Assembly (NCBI GenBank): GCA_903921135.1
Contig: CAIXOY010000470.1
Coordinates: 1-5,379, forward strand
Origin: an uncultured Gammaproteobacteria bacterium
Lineage (GTDB): Bacteria > Pseudomonadota > Gammaproteobacteria > Pseudomonadales > UBA5518
Direction: 5' to 3'
Length of the DNA stretch: 5,379 nucleotides
Position numbers and translations under genes: made by a program
Shown: piece by piece, positions 1 through 5,379 of the stretch
How positions within the stretch are numbered: the first letter of the stretch is position 1
Layout of the letters: each line of letters opens with the position of its first letter
Notes under the pieces: generated by a model
Databases searched by the model: none
Seen by the model: only the letters and a program-made list of their open reading frames with translations
What the model was told of the DNA's origin: nothing

Positions 1-1
1 G

Positions 2-448
2 CCCGCCCTCGTGGCCCTGCATGACCGCGCGGCCCTGATGGTCTGCGCCGAGGCCGTGGGTGCAATGACCGTGCTTCTGCAGAAAACCGTCGACTACACC
101 AAGACCCGACGCCAGTTCGGCACCGCGATCGGCAGCTTCCAGGCCCTGCAGCACCGCATGGCCGATATGTTCATAGAGGTGGAGCAGGCCCGCTCTATCC
201 TGCTGATGGCGCTGCTCACCGCGGACGACGGAGGTGATGCACGGCGCGCGATATCGGCAGCCAAGAGCCGGATCGGCCGCGCCGCCCGCAAGGTCGGGCA
301 GGAAGCAATACAACTGCACGGCGGGATAGGCGTCACGGAGGACCTCGACGTGGGCCACTACGTGAAGCGGCTGCTGGTGATCGAAGCCCTGTTCGGCAAT
401 AGCGACTGGCACCTGCGGCGCTTCACGGAGGCGCAGGATGCGGCCTGA
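2..448 (+). CDS. acyl-CoA dehydrogenase family protein, C-terminal part (5' end outside window)
   Basis: The reading frame is open from base 2, so the gene begins upstream; the GTG at 11 is internal. About 148 C-terminal residues remain, matching the all-alpha C-terminal domain of FAD-dependent acyl-CoA dehydrogenases, which oxidise acyl-CoA to enoyl-CoA in the cytoplasm. Visible family signatures are the VDYTKTRRQFG segment followed by IGSFQALQHRMADM (about 89-170), whose Arg and Gln contact FAD in the family, and QLHGGIGVTEDLDVGHYVKR (about 311-370). The tail IEALFGNSDWHLRRF resembles the small-subunit type (pimeloyl-CoA dehydrogenase PimD-like) and lacks the YEGT motif that carries the catalytic Glu in medium-chain enzymes. 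It may therefore be one subunit of a heteromeric enzyme; that is inference. Its 3' end carries the ribosome binding site of the next gene and overlaps it by 11 nt. Substrate is unknown. Confidence 0.93.
   Translation, partial: PALVALHDRAALMVCAEAVGAMTVLLQKTVDYTKTRRQFGTAIGSFQALQHRMADMFIEVEQARSILLMALLTADDGGDARRAISAAKSRIGRAARKVGQEAIQLHGGIGVTEDLDVGHYVKRLLVIEALFGNSDWHLRRFTEAQDAA
427..431 (+). promoter_or_regulatory. Shine-Dalgarno GGAGG for the YhhN-family gene
   Basis: GGAGG lies 6 nt before the ATG at 438, inside the last codons of the acyl-CoA dehydrogenase gene. This is the best ribosome binding site in the row and decides the start at 438 over the in-frame ATG at 453. Its location inside the preceding gene implies translational coupling. 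Confidence 0.75.
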
Positions 449-1088
449 TCGCATGCTAACCGCTGCGGCATACATTGCTTTTTCAGTGTGTTACACGTTT
501 TTCTTCAGCTCTGACTCGAGCTACCTCGGCGCCCACCTGAAGATCGCTCCCATCCTGCTTCTGGCCTTTGCGGCCTGGACCGGAGCCGCGGCGAGCTGGC
601 GCGGGCCGCTCACGGCAGCGCTGCTGTTCTCCGCGCTGGGTGATCTGCTGCTCGATCTCGATGGGCTCGCGGGCGATCTGTTCGTGGCGGGGCTGGGGAG
701 CTTCCTGCTGGCGCAACTGAGCTATGCATGGCTCTTCTGGCGGAACCGCGGCGCGGATGCACGTCGCTGGTGGCTGGTGGCGGCTTACCTGCCCGTCTCG
801 GCGCTGCTGACCTGGCAGATACTCCCCGGGACCGGGGAGATGGCACTTCCCGTGGGGGGCTACATGCTCGCCATATCGGCCATGGTCAGTGGGGCCGCCC
901 TCGCTGACCGCCCCCTGATGCTCTTTGCCGGGGCATTCAGTTTCGCGGTCTCCGACACCCTGCTCGCGATCGACCGCTTCCTGCACCCCGTGCCGGCCGC
1001 GGGCATCCTGATCATGGGCACCTATTATCTGGCCCAAGGCCTGATCTGTGCCGGGGCCCTGAGAACCCCGCCGGGATCACGCGCATGA
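438..1088 (+). CDS. YhhN/TMEM86-family membrane protein (candidate lysoplasmalogenase)
   Basis: This 216-aa, strongly hydrophobic protein has about eight predicted membrane segments and matches the usual 200-240 aa length of the YhhN family. Family motifs appear in order: the LKIAPILLL segment (34-42), LLFSALGDLLLDL with Asp69 (62-74), FLLAQLSY (89-96), YMLAISAM (142-149), FAVSDTLLAIDRF with Asp173 (169-181) and GTYYLAQGLI (194-203). Characterised relatives (animal TMEM86 proteins and a Legionella protein) hydrolyse the vinyl-ether bond of lysoplasmalogens, and the two conserved acidic residues are thought to be catalytic; both are present here. The His usually found in the F-L-x-x-H-x-x-Y motif (E. 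coli YhhN has it) is Gln93 here. Lysoplasmalogenase activity is inferred from family only; many bacterial hosts of YhhN are not known to make plasmalogens. The gene overlaps its upstream neighbour by 11 nt and hisN by 4 nt (ATGA). Confidence 0.88.
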   Translation: MRPDRMLTAAAYIAFSVCYTFFFSSDSSYLGAHLKIAPILLLAFAAWTGAAASWRGPLTAALLFSALGDLLLDLDGLAGDLFVAGLGSFLLAQLSYAWLFWRNRGADARRWWLVAAYLPVSALLTWQILPGTGEMALPVGGYMLAISAMVSGAALADRPLMLFAGAFSFAVSDTLLAIDRFLHPVPAAGILIMGTYYLAQGLICAGALRTPPGSRA

Positions 1089-1879
1089 CGCAGCTGGCCG
1101 TCGAGGCTCTGGAATTCGCCGCATCGCTGCTGCCCGAGGCGGGCCGCATCGCTCTCGCACACTTCCGGCGCCCGCTGCAGATCGACGACAAGCGCAGTCA
1201 CGGCCGTTTCGACCCTGTGACAGAGGCCGATCGCGCCATCGAGACCGCGCTGCGCGCCGCGATCCTCGCGCGCTACCCGGACCACGGGATCGTCGGCGAG
1301 GAACACGGCGCCCATGCGGGCAGCTCCGAGTGGAGCTGGATCATCGATCCCATCGACGGCACGCGGGCCTTCATCAGCGGCGTCCCCGCCTGGGGCACCC
1401 TGATCGGCTTGCGTCAGCACGGCCGGCCCGTGGCGGGGCTCGTGCACCAGCCTTATCTGGAGGAAACCTTCGCCGGCAGCGGCACCGAGGGCTGGTTCGA
1501 GCGCCGCGGCGAGCGACGCCCCCTCCGTGCCCGGCAGGATGCCCGCCTGGCAGATGCCATCCTCTACTGCACTCACCCCTCCATGTTCCGCTCCGGCCCG
1601 GAGATCGCGGCCTTCGAGCGGGTGTCGGCGGCTGTGCGCATGTCCCGCTTCGGCGGCGACTGCTACTCCTACTGCCTGCTCGCGCTGGGACTGGTCGACC
1701 TGGTGGTCGAGTCGGACCTGCAGTCCTACGACATCCAGCCACTGATCCCCGTCATCCACGCCGCGGGTGGCGTGGTGAGCGGCCCCCGGGGGGAGGACGC
1801 CTCCGGAGGGGGCTTCGTGGTCGCGGCCGCAAACCCGGAACTGCACGCCGAAGCCCTGGCGCTGATCGCCGCGGCCTGA
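1085..1879 (+). CDS. hisN: histidinol-phosphatase, inositol-monophosphatase-fold (HisN type)
   Basis: This 264-aa cytoplasmic protein is a complete member of the Mg2+-dependent IMPase/FBPase fold. The metal site can be read directly: Glu72 in VGEE (70-73), Asp88 and Asp91 in IIDPIDGTRAFI (86-97), and Asp216 in SYDIQPLIPVIHAAGGVV (214-231). The helical element GGDCYSY (190-196) is also present. WGTLIGL after the DPIDGT motif and the YDIQPLIPVI form of the last motif point to the HisN branch, which removes phosphate from L-histidinol phosphate in the penultimate step of histidine synthesis, rather than SuhB or CysQ. No other his gene is nearby, which is normal for this unlinked enzyme type. A broader sugar- or inositol-phosphate phosphatase is the alternative. 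The start ATG overlaps the previous stop (ATGA), with only a weak GGGA 8 nt upstream, so reinitiation after the YhhN gene is likely. Confidence 0.85.
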   Translation: MTQLAVEALEFAASLLPEAGRIALAHFRRPLQIDDKRSHGRFDPVTEADRAIETALRAAILARYPDHGIVGEEHGAHAGSSEWSWIIDPIDGTRAFISGVPAWGTLIGLRQHGRPVAGLVHQPYLEETFAGSGTEGWFERRGERRPLRARQDARLADAILYCTHPSMFRSGPEIAAFERVSAAVRMSRFGGDCYSYCLLALGLVDLVVESDLQSYDIQPLIPVIHAAGGVVSGPRGEDASGGGFVVAAANPELHAEALALIAAA

Positions 1880-1883
1880 GCCC

Positions 1884-3281
1884 ATGAACGCCCCCCGCTG
1901 GACATCGATGCGCGCAGAGGGCCAGCGGCTCGCGCGTATGGCCGGCCCGCTGGTGATCGGGCAGTTCGCCGTGATGGGCATGGGCGTCACAGATGTGATC
2001 ATCGCGGGGCACGCCGGCACGGATGATCTCGCTGCCGTGACGATCGGCTACTACGTCTGGGACCTCGGGATGCTGCTGGTCTTCGGCATCCTGCTCGCCA
2101 ACAGCGCGCTGATCGGCCACCGCTACGGCAGCGGCGACCACGAGGGCGTCCGCCGGCAGTTCCAGCAGTGCCTGTGGCTGTCGTTGCCGCTCGCGCTGTT
2201 CTCGGGCCTGCTCATCTGGTTGGCCATCCTGCTGCTGCCCCGCCTCGATCTCACGCCCGAGGTGGCACGCATCGCTGCCGGCTACCTCTACCCCACCATC
2301 GGCAGCGCGATGCTGATCCCCATTGCGCTCACCTTCCGGACCACGGCCGAGGGGCTGGGGCTCACCCGGCCGGTGATGTGGCTGATGCTCGGCGCCTTCC
2401 TGATCAATATCCCGATGAACTACGTCCTCGTGCACGGCCTCTTCGGCTTGCCGAAACTCGGTGGCGCGGGCTGCGGCTGGGCAACGCTGATCGCGTTCCT
2501 GCTCCTGATGATCGCGTGGACGCTGTATTCGATCCGCTCACGGGCACTCGCCGCCTTCGGGCTGTGGCGCTCCTTCGAGCGGCCACAGCCCCGACTGATG
2601 GTGGCGACGCTCTCGCTCGGCCTGCCGATAGGCCTCTCGCTGCTCGCCGTGGGCGGCTTCTTCGCAGTCGTGCCTCTCGTCATGTCGCGCCTCGGCACCG
2701 AGGCCATCGCGGGCCACGCCGTGGCGATGACCTTCGACAGCCTGATGCTCACGATTCCGCTCGGCGTGGGGCAGGCAATGTCGGTGCGTGTGGCCCACGA
2801 GATGGGCGGGCGCTATCCGCAGGCGGCGCGTGCGGTCTGCATCACGGGCATGCAGCTGCTGATCGGGATCGCGCTGCTGCAGGCAGCGTTGATCATCAGT
2901 TTCCGCGAGCCGATCGCAGGACTGTTCACGGCAGACCCGGCGGTGCGGGAACTCGGCACCGTGCTGCTGGTCTACGCCGCGGCGTACCGGGTGTTCGATT
3001 CGGTGCAGATCGGCGCCGGCATGGCACTGCGCGGCTACCGCGACACGCGCGTGAGCTCGGCCATCGATGTGTTCGCGTACTGGATGTTCGGCCTGCCGCT
3101 CTGTTATGCGCTGGGTTTCGGTTCGCGCTGGCAGGAGGCGATGGGCGTGGAAGGCTTCTGGCTCGGCATGGTGATCGCCATCGGCGCGGCGGCGCTGGCG
3201 ATCTCCGCACGTCTGGCGTGGCGCAGCGCTCGCGAACTGCGCGTGGCCGAGCAGCCCGCATCCGCGGGTGAGCAGGCATGA
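1884..3281 (+). CDS. MATE-family cation-coupled multidrug efflux transporter (NorM/MdtK-like)
   Basis: This 465-aa protein has about 12 hydrophobic segments, the normal length of NorM-type MATE transporters, inner-membrane antiporters that export cationic drugs or metabolites in exchange for Na+ or H+. Visible signatures are the TM1 region with Asp37 in GVTDVIIAGHAG (34-45), EGLGLTRP (156-163), the Asn pair in INIPMNY (174-180), GHAVAMTFDSLM, and DSVQIGAGMALRGYRDT (372-388). Asp37 and Asp372 sit where NorM of Vibrio cholerae has Asp36 and Asp371. The TM7 glutamate (Glu255 in that protein) is absent: the segment reads LSLLAVGGFFAVV (251-263), with Val256 at the expected position. The C-terminal half looks close to E. 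coli MdtK, including the AYWMFGLP and GFWLGM segments. It starts 4 nt after hisN with no clear Shine-Dalgarno, consistent with coupled translation. An in-frame ATG at 1908 is a less likely start. The substrate cannot be deduced. Confidence 0.93.
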   Translation: MNAPRWTSMRAEGQRLARMAGPLVIGQFAVMGMGVTDVIIAGHAGTDDLAAVTIGYYVWDLGMLLVFGILLANSALIGHRYGSGDHEGVRRQFQQCLWLSLPLALFSGLLIWLAILLLPRLDLTPEVARIAAGYLYPTIGSAMLIPIALTFRTTAEGLGLTRPVMWLMLGAFLINIPMNYVLVHGLFGLPKLGGAGCGWATLIAFLLLMIAWTLYSIRSRALAAFGLWRSFERPQPRLMVATLSLGLPIGLSLLAVGGFFAVVPLVMSRLGTEAIAGHAVAMTFDSLMLTIPLGVGQAMSVRVAHEMGGRYPQAARAVCITGMQLLIGIALLQAALIISFREPIAGLFTADPAVRELGTVLLVYAAAYRVFDSVQIGAGMALRGYRDTRVSSAIDVFAYWMFGLPLCYALGFGSRWQEAMGVEGFWLGMVIAIGAAALAISARLAWRSARELRVAEQPASAGEQA

Positions 3282-3994
3282 TCCCCTTCCACCGCGTGGT
3301 GCCGCCCAACCGCTTCGGGCGTGATTTCGTCATCGGTGACCTGCACGGGCACCTGTCCGCGCTGAAGGAAGCGCTGTCGGCGCGCCGCTTCATTCCCGGG
3401 CGTGATCGCCTGTTCAGCGTGGGCGATCTGGTCGACCGCGGGCCGGATTCGCCCGGCGCCGCCGAACTCGTGCGGGAGAACTGGTTCCATGCCGTACGCG
3501 GCAACCACGAGGACATGCTGCTGCGCAGCGTGCGCGGCGAGGGAACGCGGATCAGCGATATCTGGCGGGAAAACGGCGGCGAGTGGGGCATGAATGGCTG
3601 GATTCCCAACGCTGCCGCGCGCGCCGCGGCCGTGTTCCTGGAAGAACTCCCCTATGCCATCACGCTGCACCACAAGAGCGGTCTGCGCGTGGGCATTTGC
3701 CACGCGGAGTATCCGCTGCACGACTGGAGCATGGTGGGACAGCTGGACGCGGACGACGAGTACAGCCGCGCGATGCTCTGGGGGCGGGAGCGCATCGGCA
3801 GGAAAAACCACCCGCCGGTCACCGGCATCGACCTCACCGTCCACGGCCACACGGTGGTGCGCGACCCGCTGCTGCTGGCGAATGCCCTGTTCATCGAGAC
3901 GGGCGCCTTCCTCGGCGAGCGCGGCAGGCTGACCCTGCTCTGCCTGGACGATGTGACGCTGGGCCCCGACGGTATCAGGCTCCCAGCCGCCTGA
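3278..3994 (+). CDS. PPP-family metallophosphatase (lambda phosphatase/PrpA-PrpB-like)
   Basis: This 238-aa cytoplasmic protein has the complete PPP metallophosphoesterase motif set: GDLHG (20-24, Asp21 and His23), GDLVDRG (49-55, Asp50, Asp53 and Arg54), GNHE (75-78, Asn76 and His77), His142 in ICHAEYP and His189 in VHGHT. Spacing closely follows bacteriophage lambda phosphatase (Asp20, His22, Asp49, Arg53, Asn75, His76, His139, His186), and length is close to E. coli PrpA/PrpB. These dinuclear-metal enzymes, usually Mn2+, dephosphorylate Ser/Thr phosphoproteins or small phosphoesters; ApaH-like dinucleotide hydrolases are a related alternative. No kinase is visible nearby, so the substrate is unknown. 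The ATG overlaps the MATE stop codon (ATGA) and is preceded by GGTGAG at 5-nt spacing. The last 20 nt overlap the 3' end of the opposite-strand gene. Confidence 0.92.
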   Translation: MIPFHRVVPPNRFGRDFVIGDLHGHLSALKEALSARRFIPGRDRLFSVGDLVDRGPDSPGAAELVRENWFHAVRGNHEDMLLRSVRGEGTRISDIWRENGGEWGMNGWIPNAAARAAAVFLEELPYAITLHHKSGLRVGICHAEYPLHDWSMVGQLDADDEYSRAMLWGRERIGRKNHPPVTGIDLTVHGHTVVRDPLLLANALFIETGAFLGERGRLTLLCLDDVTLGPDGIRLPAA

Positions 3995-5270
3995 CGGCCC
4001 ACCACGCGAGCAGCATCTCGGCCACGAATCCCGCGATCATCCCGAGCACCGCCGTGCCTGCGTTCAGTTGTCCGGTGTACAGCAGCAGCCAGCAGGTGCC
4101 GGCGATCGCCACGACGCGTGCGGCGCTCCCGGTTGCCATGGCGGAGGTGAGTTTCCGCGCGAGCAGGATGCCGTGGTAGTAGTTGCGGATCATGAGGACA
4201 CCCGGCACCACCAGCAGGATCAGGCACATGTGGTGAGCGGCGGCATAGAGCGCGGGATCAAGCCCCAGCAAGCCTGCGAAGAAGGCATCGCTCGCAGGCG
4301 GAATCATCAGCACCAGTGCCATCGCGCCGGTCATGCCGATCGCCACCATCGCCATGAAGCGGCGCTTCCCGGCAAGCTCGTCGACGCCGAAGGTGGCGAA
4401 GAAATGGCGGAACTGGTTCACCACGCTCTGGTAGAGGAGCATGAAATCCATCGCCACCCGCATGGCGGCGATGATCATCACCGAGTCCGGCACGCGGGCG
4501 ACGAAGGCGAAGACGAGCGGACGGCTGATGCCGAAGGTCATGCCCGAGACGCACACCGGCCAGAAGAACGCGAAGAGCTCGCGCCAGCGGGGCGCTCCCT
4601 GCGCGCTTGCGGGCGCAGGCAAGGTGGCCCTCATCCCGCGCGAGACCAGATACTGCGCCAGCAGCTTGAAGACACCCCCGGACCATTCAGCCGCCACCAC
4701 CAGCCGCACCGCAGACCACCCGTTCCGGAGTCCGTACAGCGCCACCGCAACGCTGATGCCCACAGCCACCACGCCAATCACCGAGACCAGCGTGGTGCGT
4801 TGCTCGAGGATCAGCAGACCGTTGTGGTAGTGCTGCACCGCGTGCAGCAGCACCAGCCCGGAGAGCAGCACCAGATAGGACTGCACCGAGCGCAGCATCT
4901 GCGCATCAAGTGAATAGACCATGCCGAGCAGCGCGGCACCTGCCTGCGTCGCCCCGATCAGCAACACCGGCAAACCGAGCAACACGCCCGCCGCCACGCA
5001 GAAACGGAACACCCGTGCCCGCGCCGCCGCCGAGCGCGCGTAGACCGTGACCATGTTCGGCATGAACGCGGTGCCGATGTCGAAGAAAAAAAACACACCC
5101 GCGGCGCAGGCGTAGATCGCGAGTTCGCGCCCGGCGCTACCGGCACGCGCCAGCACGCCGTTGTAGGCCTGCTGCCCCGCCAGCAGGAACACAGCACCGA
5201 GCGCGAGCGGCCAGAAGAACGCCCAGTAACGCCCGAGTTCGCCATGTCGCGCTGTCGCGAAGGCCTGCAT
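3975..5270 (-). CDS. polytopic membrane protein of the MOP flippase superfamily, probable ANK/ANKH-like transporter
   Basis: This 431-aa protein has about 10-12 hydrophobic segments. Its two halves are visibly related: YWAFFWPLAL (15-24) recurs as LFAFFWPVCV (232-241), and HYHNGLLI (147-154) recurs as NYYHGILL (363-370). That is the two-fold architecture of the MOP superfamily (MATE, Wzx, MurJ, ANK). ISRPLVFAFVAR (248-259) after the second FWP motif, RNYYHGILLARK (362-373) and the C-terminal AGFVAEM (413-419) recall, from memory, the same places in vertebrate ANKH, which mediates export of pyrophosphate, ATP or citrate. An ANK-like assignment is therefore favoured over a polysaccharide flippase, but it was not tested by alignment. 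The start at 5270 is preferred because the first membrane segment follows at residue 15. The frame stays open upstream to the window edge without an ATG, GTG or TTG; the upstream translation is Arg/Pro-rich and does not look like protein. Only a weak GGG precedes the ATG. Codons 60-62 contain a T8 run. The gene is convergent with the phosphatase gene, overlapping it by 20 nt. Confidence 0.85.
   Translation of the reverse strand: MQAFATARHGELGRYWAFFWPLALGAVFLLAGQQAYNGVLARAGSAGRELAIYACAAGVFFFFDIGTAFMPNMVTVYARSAAARARVFRFCVAAGVLLGLPVLLIGATQAGAALLGMVYSLDAQMLRSVQSYLVLLSGLVLLHAVQHYHNGLLILEQRTTLVSVIGVVAVGISVAVALYGLRNGWSAVRLVVAAEWSGGVFKLLAQYLVSRGMRATLPAPASAQGAPRWRELFAFFWPVCVSGMTFGISRPLVFAFVARVPDSVMIIAAMRVAMDFMLLYQSVVNQFRHFFATFGVDELAGKRRFMAMVAIGMTGAMALVLMIPPASDAFFAGLLGLDPALYAAAHHMCLILLVVPGVLMIRNYYHGILLARKLTSAMATGSAARVVAIAGTCWLLLYTGQLNAGTAVLGMIAGFVAEMLLAWWAVRRLGA
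5086..5093 (-). repeat. homopolymer tract, eight T on the coding strand
   Basis: Eight consecutive A on the + strand (T8 in the mRNA sense) encode Phe60-Phe62 of the ANK-like protein, within a run of four Phe codons. Neighbouring Phe codons in this GC-rich gene are mostly TTC, so the run stands out. Gain or loss of one base would shift the frame after residue 62 of 431. Whether it varies is unknown. Confidence 0.6.
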
Positions 5271-5371
5271 CAGCTCGCGCCCTGCGTGCCTGGCGGGCGG
5301 CGATGTGCATGCAACGGTGCGCAGCCGGACGACATGAAGAGCACTTTGCAGAGGTGGCCGGAGGAGACGGC
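5271..5371. other. divergent intergenic region
   Basis: About 100 nt separate the - strand ANK-like gene from the + strand gene that starts at the right edge, so promoters for both should lie here or extend into the coding ends. I could not identify a convincing -35/-10 pair on either strand. The only symmetric element noted is TGCATGCA (5306-5313), an 8-bp palindrome too short to name as an operator. Confidence 0.5.
5360..5366 (+). promoter_or_regulatory. Shine-Dalgarno GGAGGAG for the right-edge gene
   Basis: GGAGGA is a near-perfect complement to the 16S rRNA 3' end. It ends 6 nt before the ATG at 5372 and 9 nt before the adjacent ATG at 5375. This is the strongest ribosome binding site in the window and supports a real gene start here. 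Confidence 0.65.
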
Positions 5372-5379
5372 ATGATGGA
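5372..5379 (+). CDS. start of a divergent gene, truncated by the window edge
   Basis: Two in-frame ATG codons (5372 and 5375) follow the strong Shine-Dalgarno at 5360-5366, and the frame continues past the last base. Only two codons and part of a third are visible, so nothing can be said about the product. The call rests on the ribosome binding site and on its divergent position relative to the ANK-like gene. Confidence 0.5.

Noticed and set aside
1025..2020. Long (331 aa) open frame on the - strand opposite hisN
   Set aside because: It covers a gene with a complete set of catalytic motifs, its translation is rich in Arg, Gly, Ala and His with no recognisable domain, and long antisense frames are expected in GC-rich coding DNA.
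1752..2435. 227-aa - strand open frame opposite hisN and the MATE gene
   Set aside because: It spans the junction of two well-supported genes and has a low-complexity His/Gln/Arg-rich translation typical of an antisense shadow.
3104..3850. 248-aa - strand open frame opposite the MATE end and the phosphatase
   Set aside because: The + strand carries the complete PPP motif set, and the antisense translation has no coherent domain.
3958..3987. Possible stem GCTGGG/CCCAGC with an 18-nt loop at the convergent junction as a bidirectional terminator
   Set aside because: The stem is only 6 bp, the loop is long, and no T-run follows on either strand, so it does not meet the form of an intrinsic terminator.
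4068..4913. 281-aa + strand open frame opposite the ANK-like gene
   Set aside because: The His/Arg/Gln/Glu-rich translation without structure is the antisense image of a hydrophobic membrane protein; the - strand frame has clear membrane segments and an internal repeat.
5306..5313. TGCATGCA palindrome as an operator
   Set aside because: A single 8-bp palindrome is easily due to chance and no neighbouring half-sites or promoter boxes were found.

Overview
This is a GC-rich (roughly two-thirds G+C by eye), densely coding bacterial chromosomal window. The gene families (a NorM/MdtK-type MATE transporter, a YhhN protein, a HisN-type phosphatase, a lambda/PrpA-like phosphatase and a heteromeric-type acyl-CoA dehydrogenase subunit) suggest a high-GC proteobacterium. 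A gammaproteobacterium is the best guess, but no taxonomic marker is present. I see no rRNA, tRNA, CRISPR array, insertion sequence or phage gene.

Layout: five genes run on the + strand in a tight row. They are the 3' end of an acyl-CoA dehydrogenase (to 448), a YhhN/TMEM86-family membrane protein (438-1088), a HisN-type histidinol-phosphatase of the inositol-monophosphatase fold (1085-1879), a MATE efflux transporter (1884-3281) and a PPP-family metallophosphatase (3278-3994). The junctions are an 11-nt overlap, an ATGA overlap, a 4-nt gap and another ATGA overlap, so the row is almost certainly co-transcribed and translationally coupled. A sixth gene lies on the - strand (3975-5270) and meets the row tail-to-tail with a 20-nt overlap. 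It encodes a 431-aa polytopic membrane protein that I read as a bacterial relative of the ANK/ANKH branch of the MOP flippase superfamily. After about 100 nt of intergenic DNA, a strong Shine-Dalgarno sequence and ATG at the right edge mark the start of a divergent + strand gene that leaves the window.

How the genes might work together: no classical pathway is evident. The row mixes lipid or acyl-CoA metabolism (acyl-CoA dehydrogenase, candidate lysoplasmalogenase), two unrelated metal-dependent phosphatases and a cation-coupled exporter. The convergent neighbour belongs to the same transporter superfamily as the exporter. Points worth a second look are the ANK-like protein with its visible two-fold internal repeat, the absence of the usual TM7 glutamate in the MATE protein, a T8 tract early in the ANK-like gene, and the gene combination itself. 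I do not see convincing evidence for an entirely new system such as a defence or RNA-based system.
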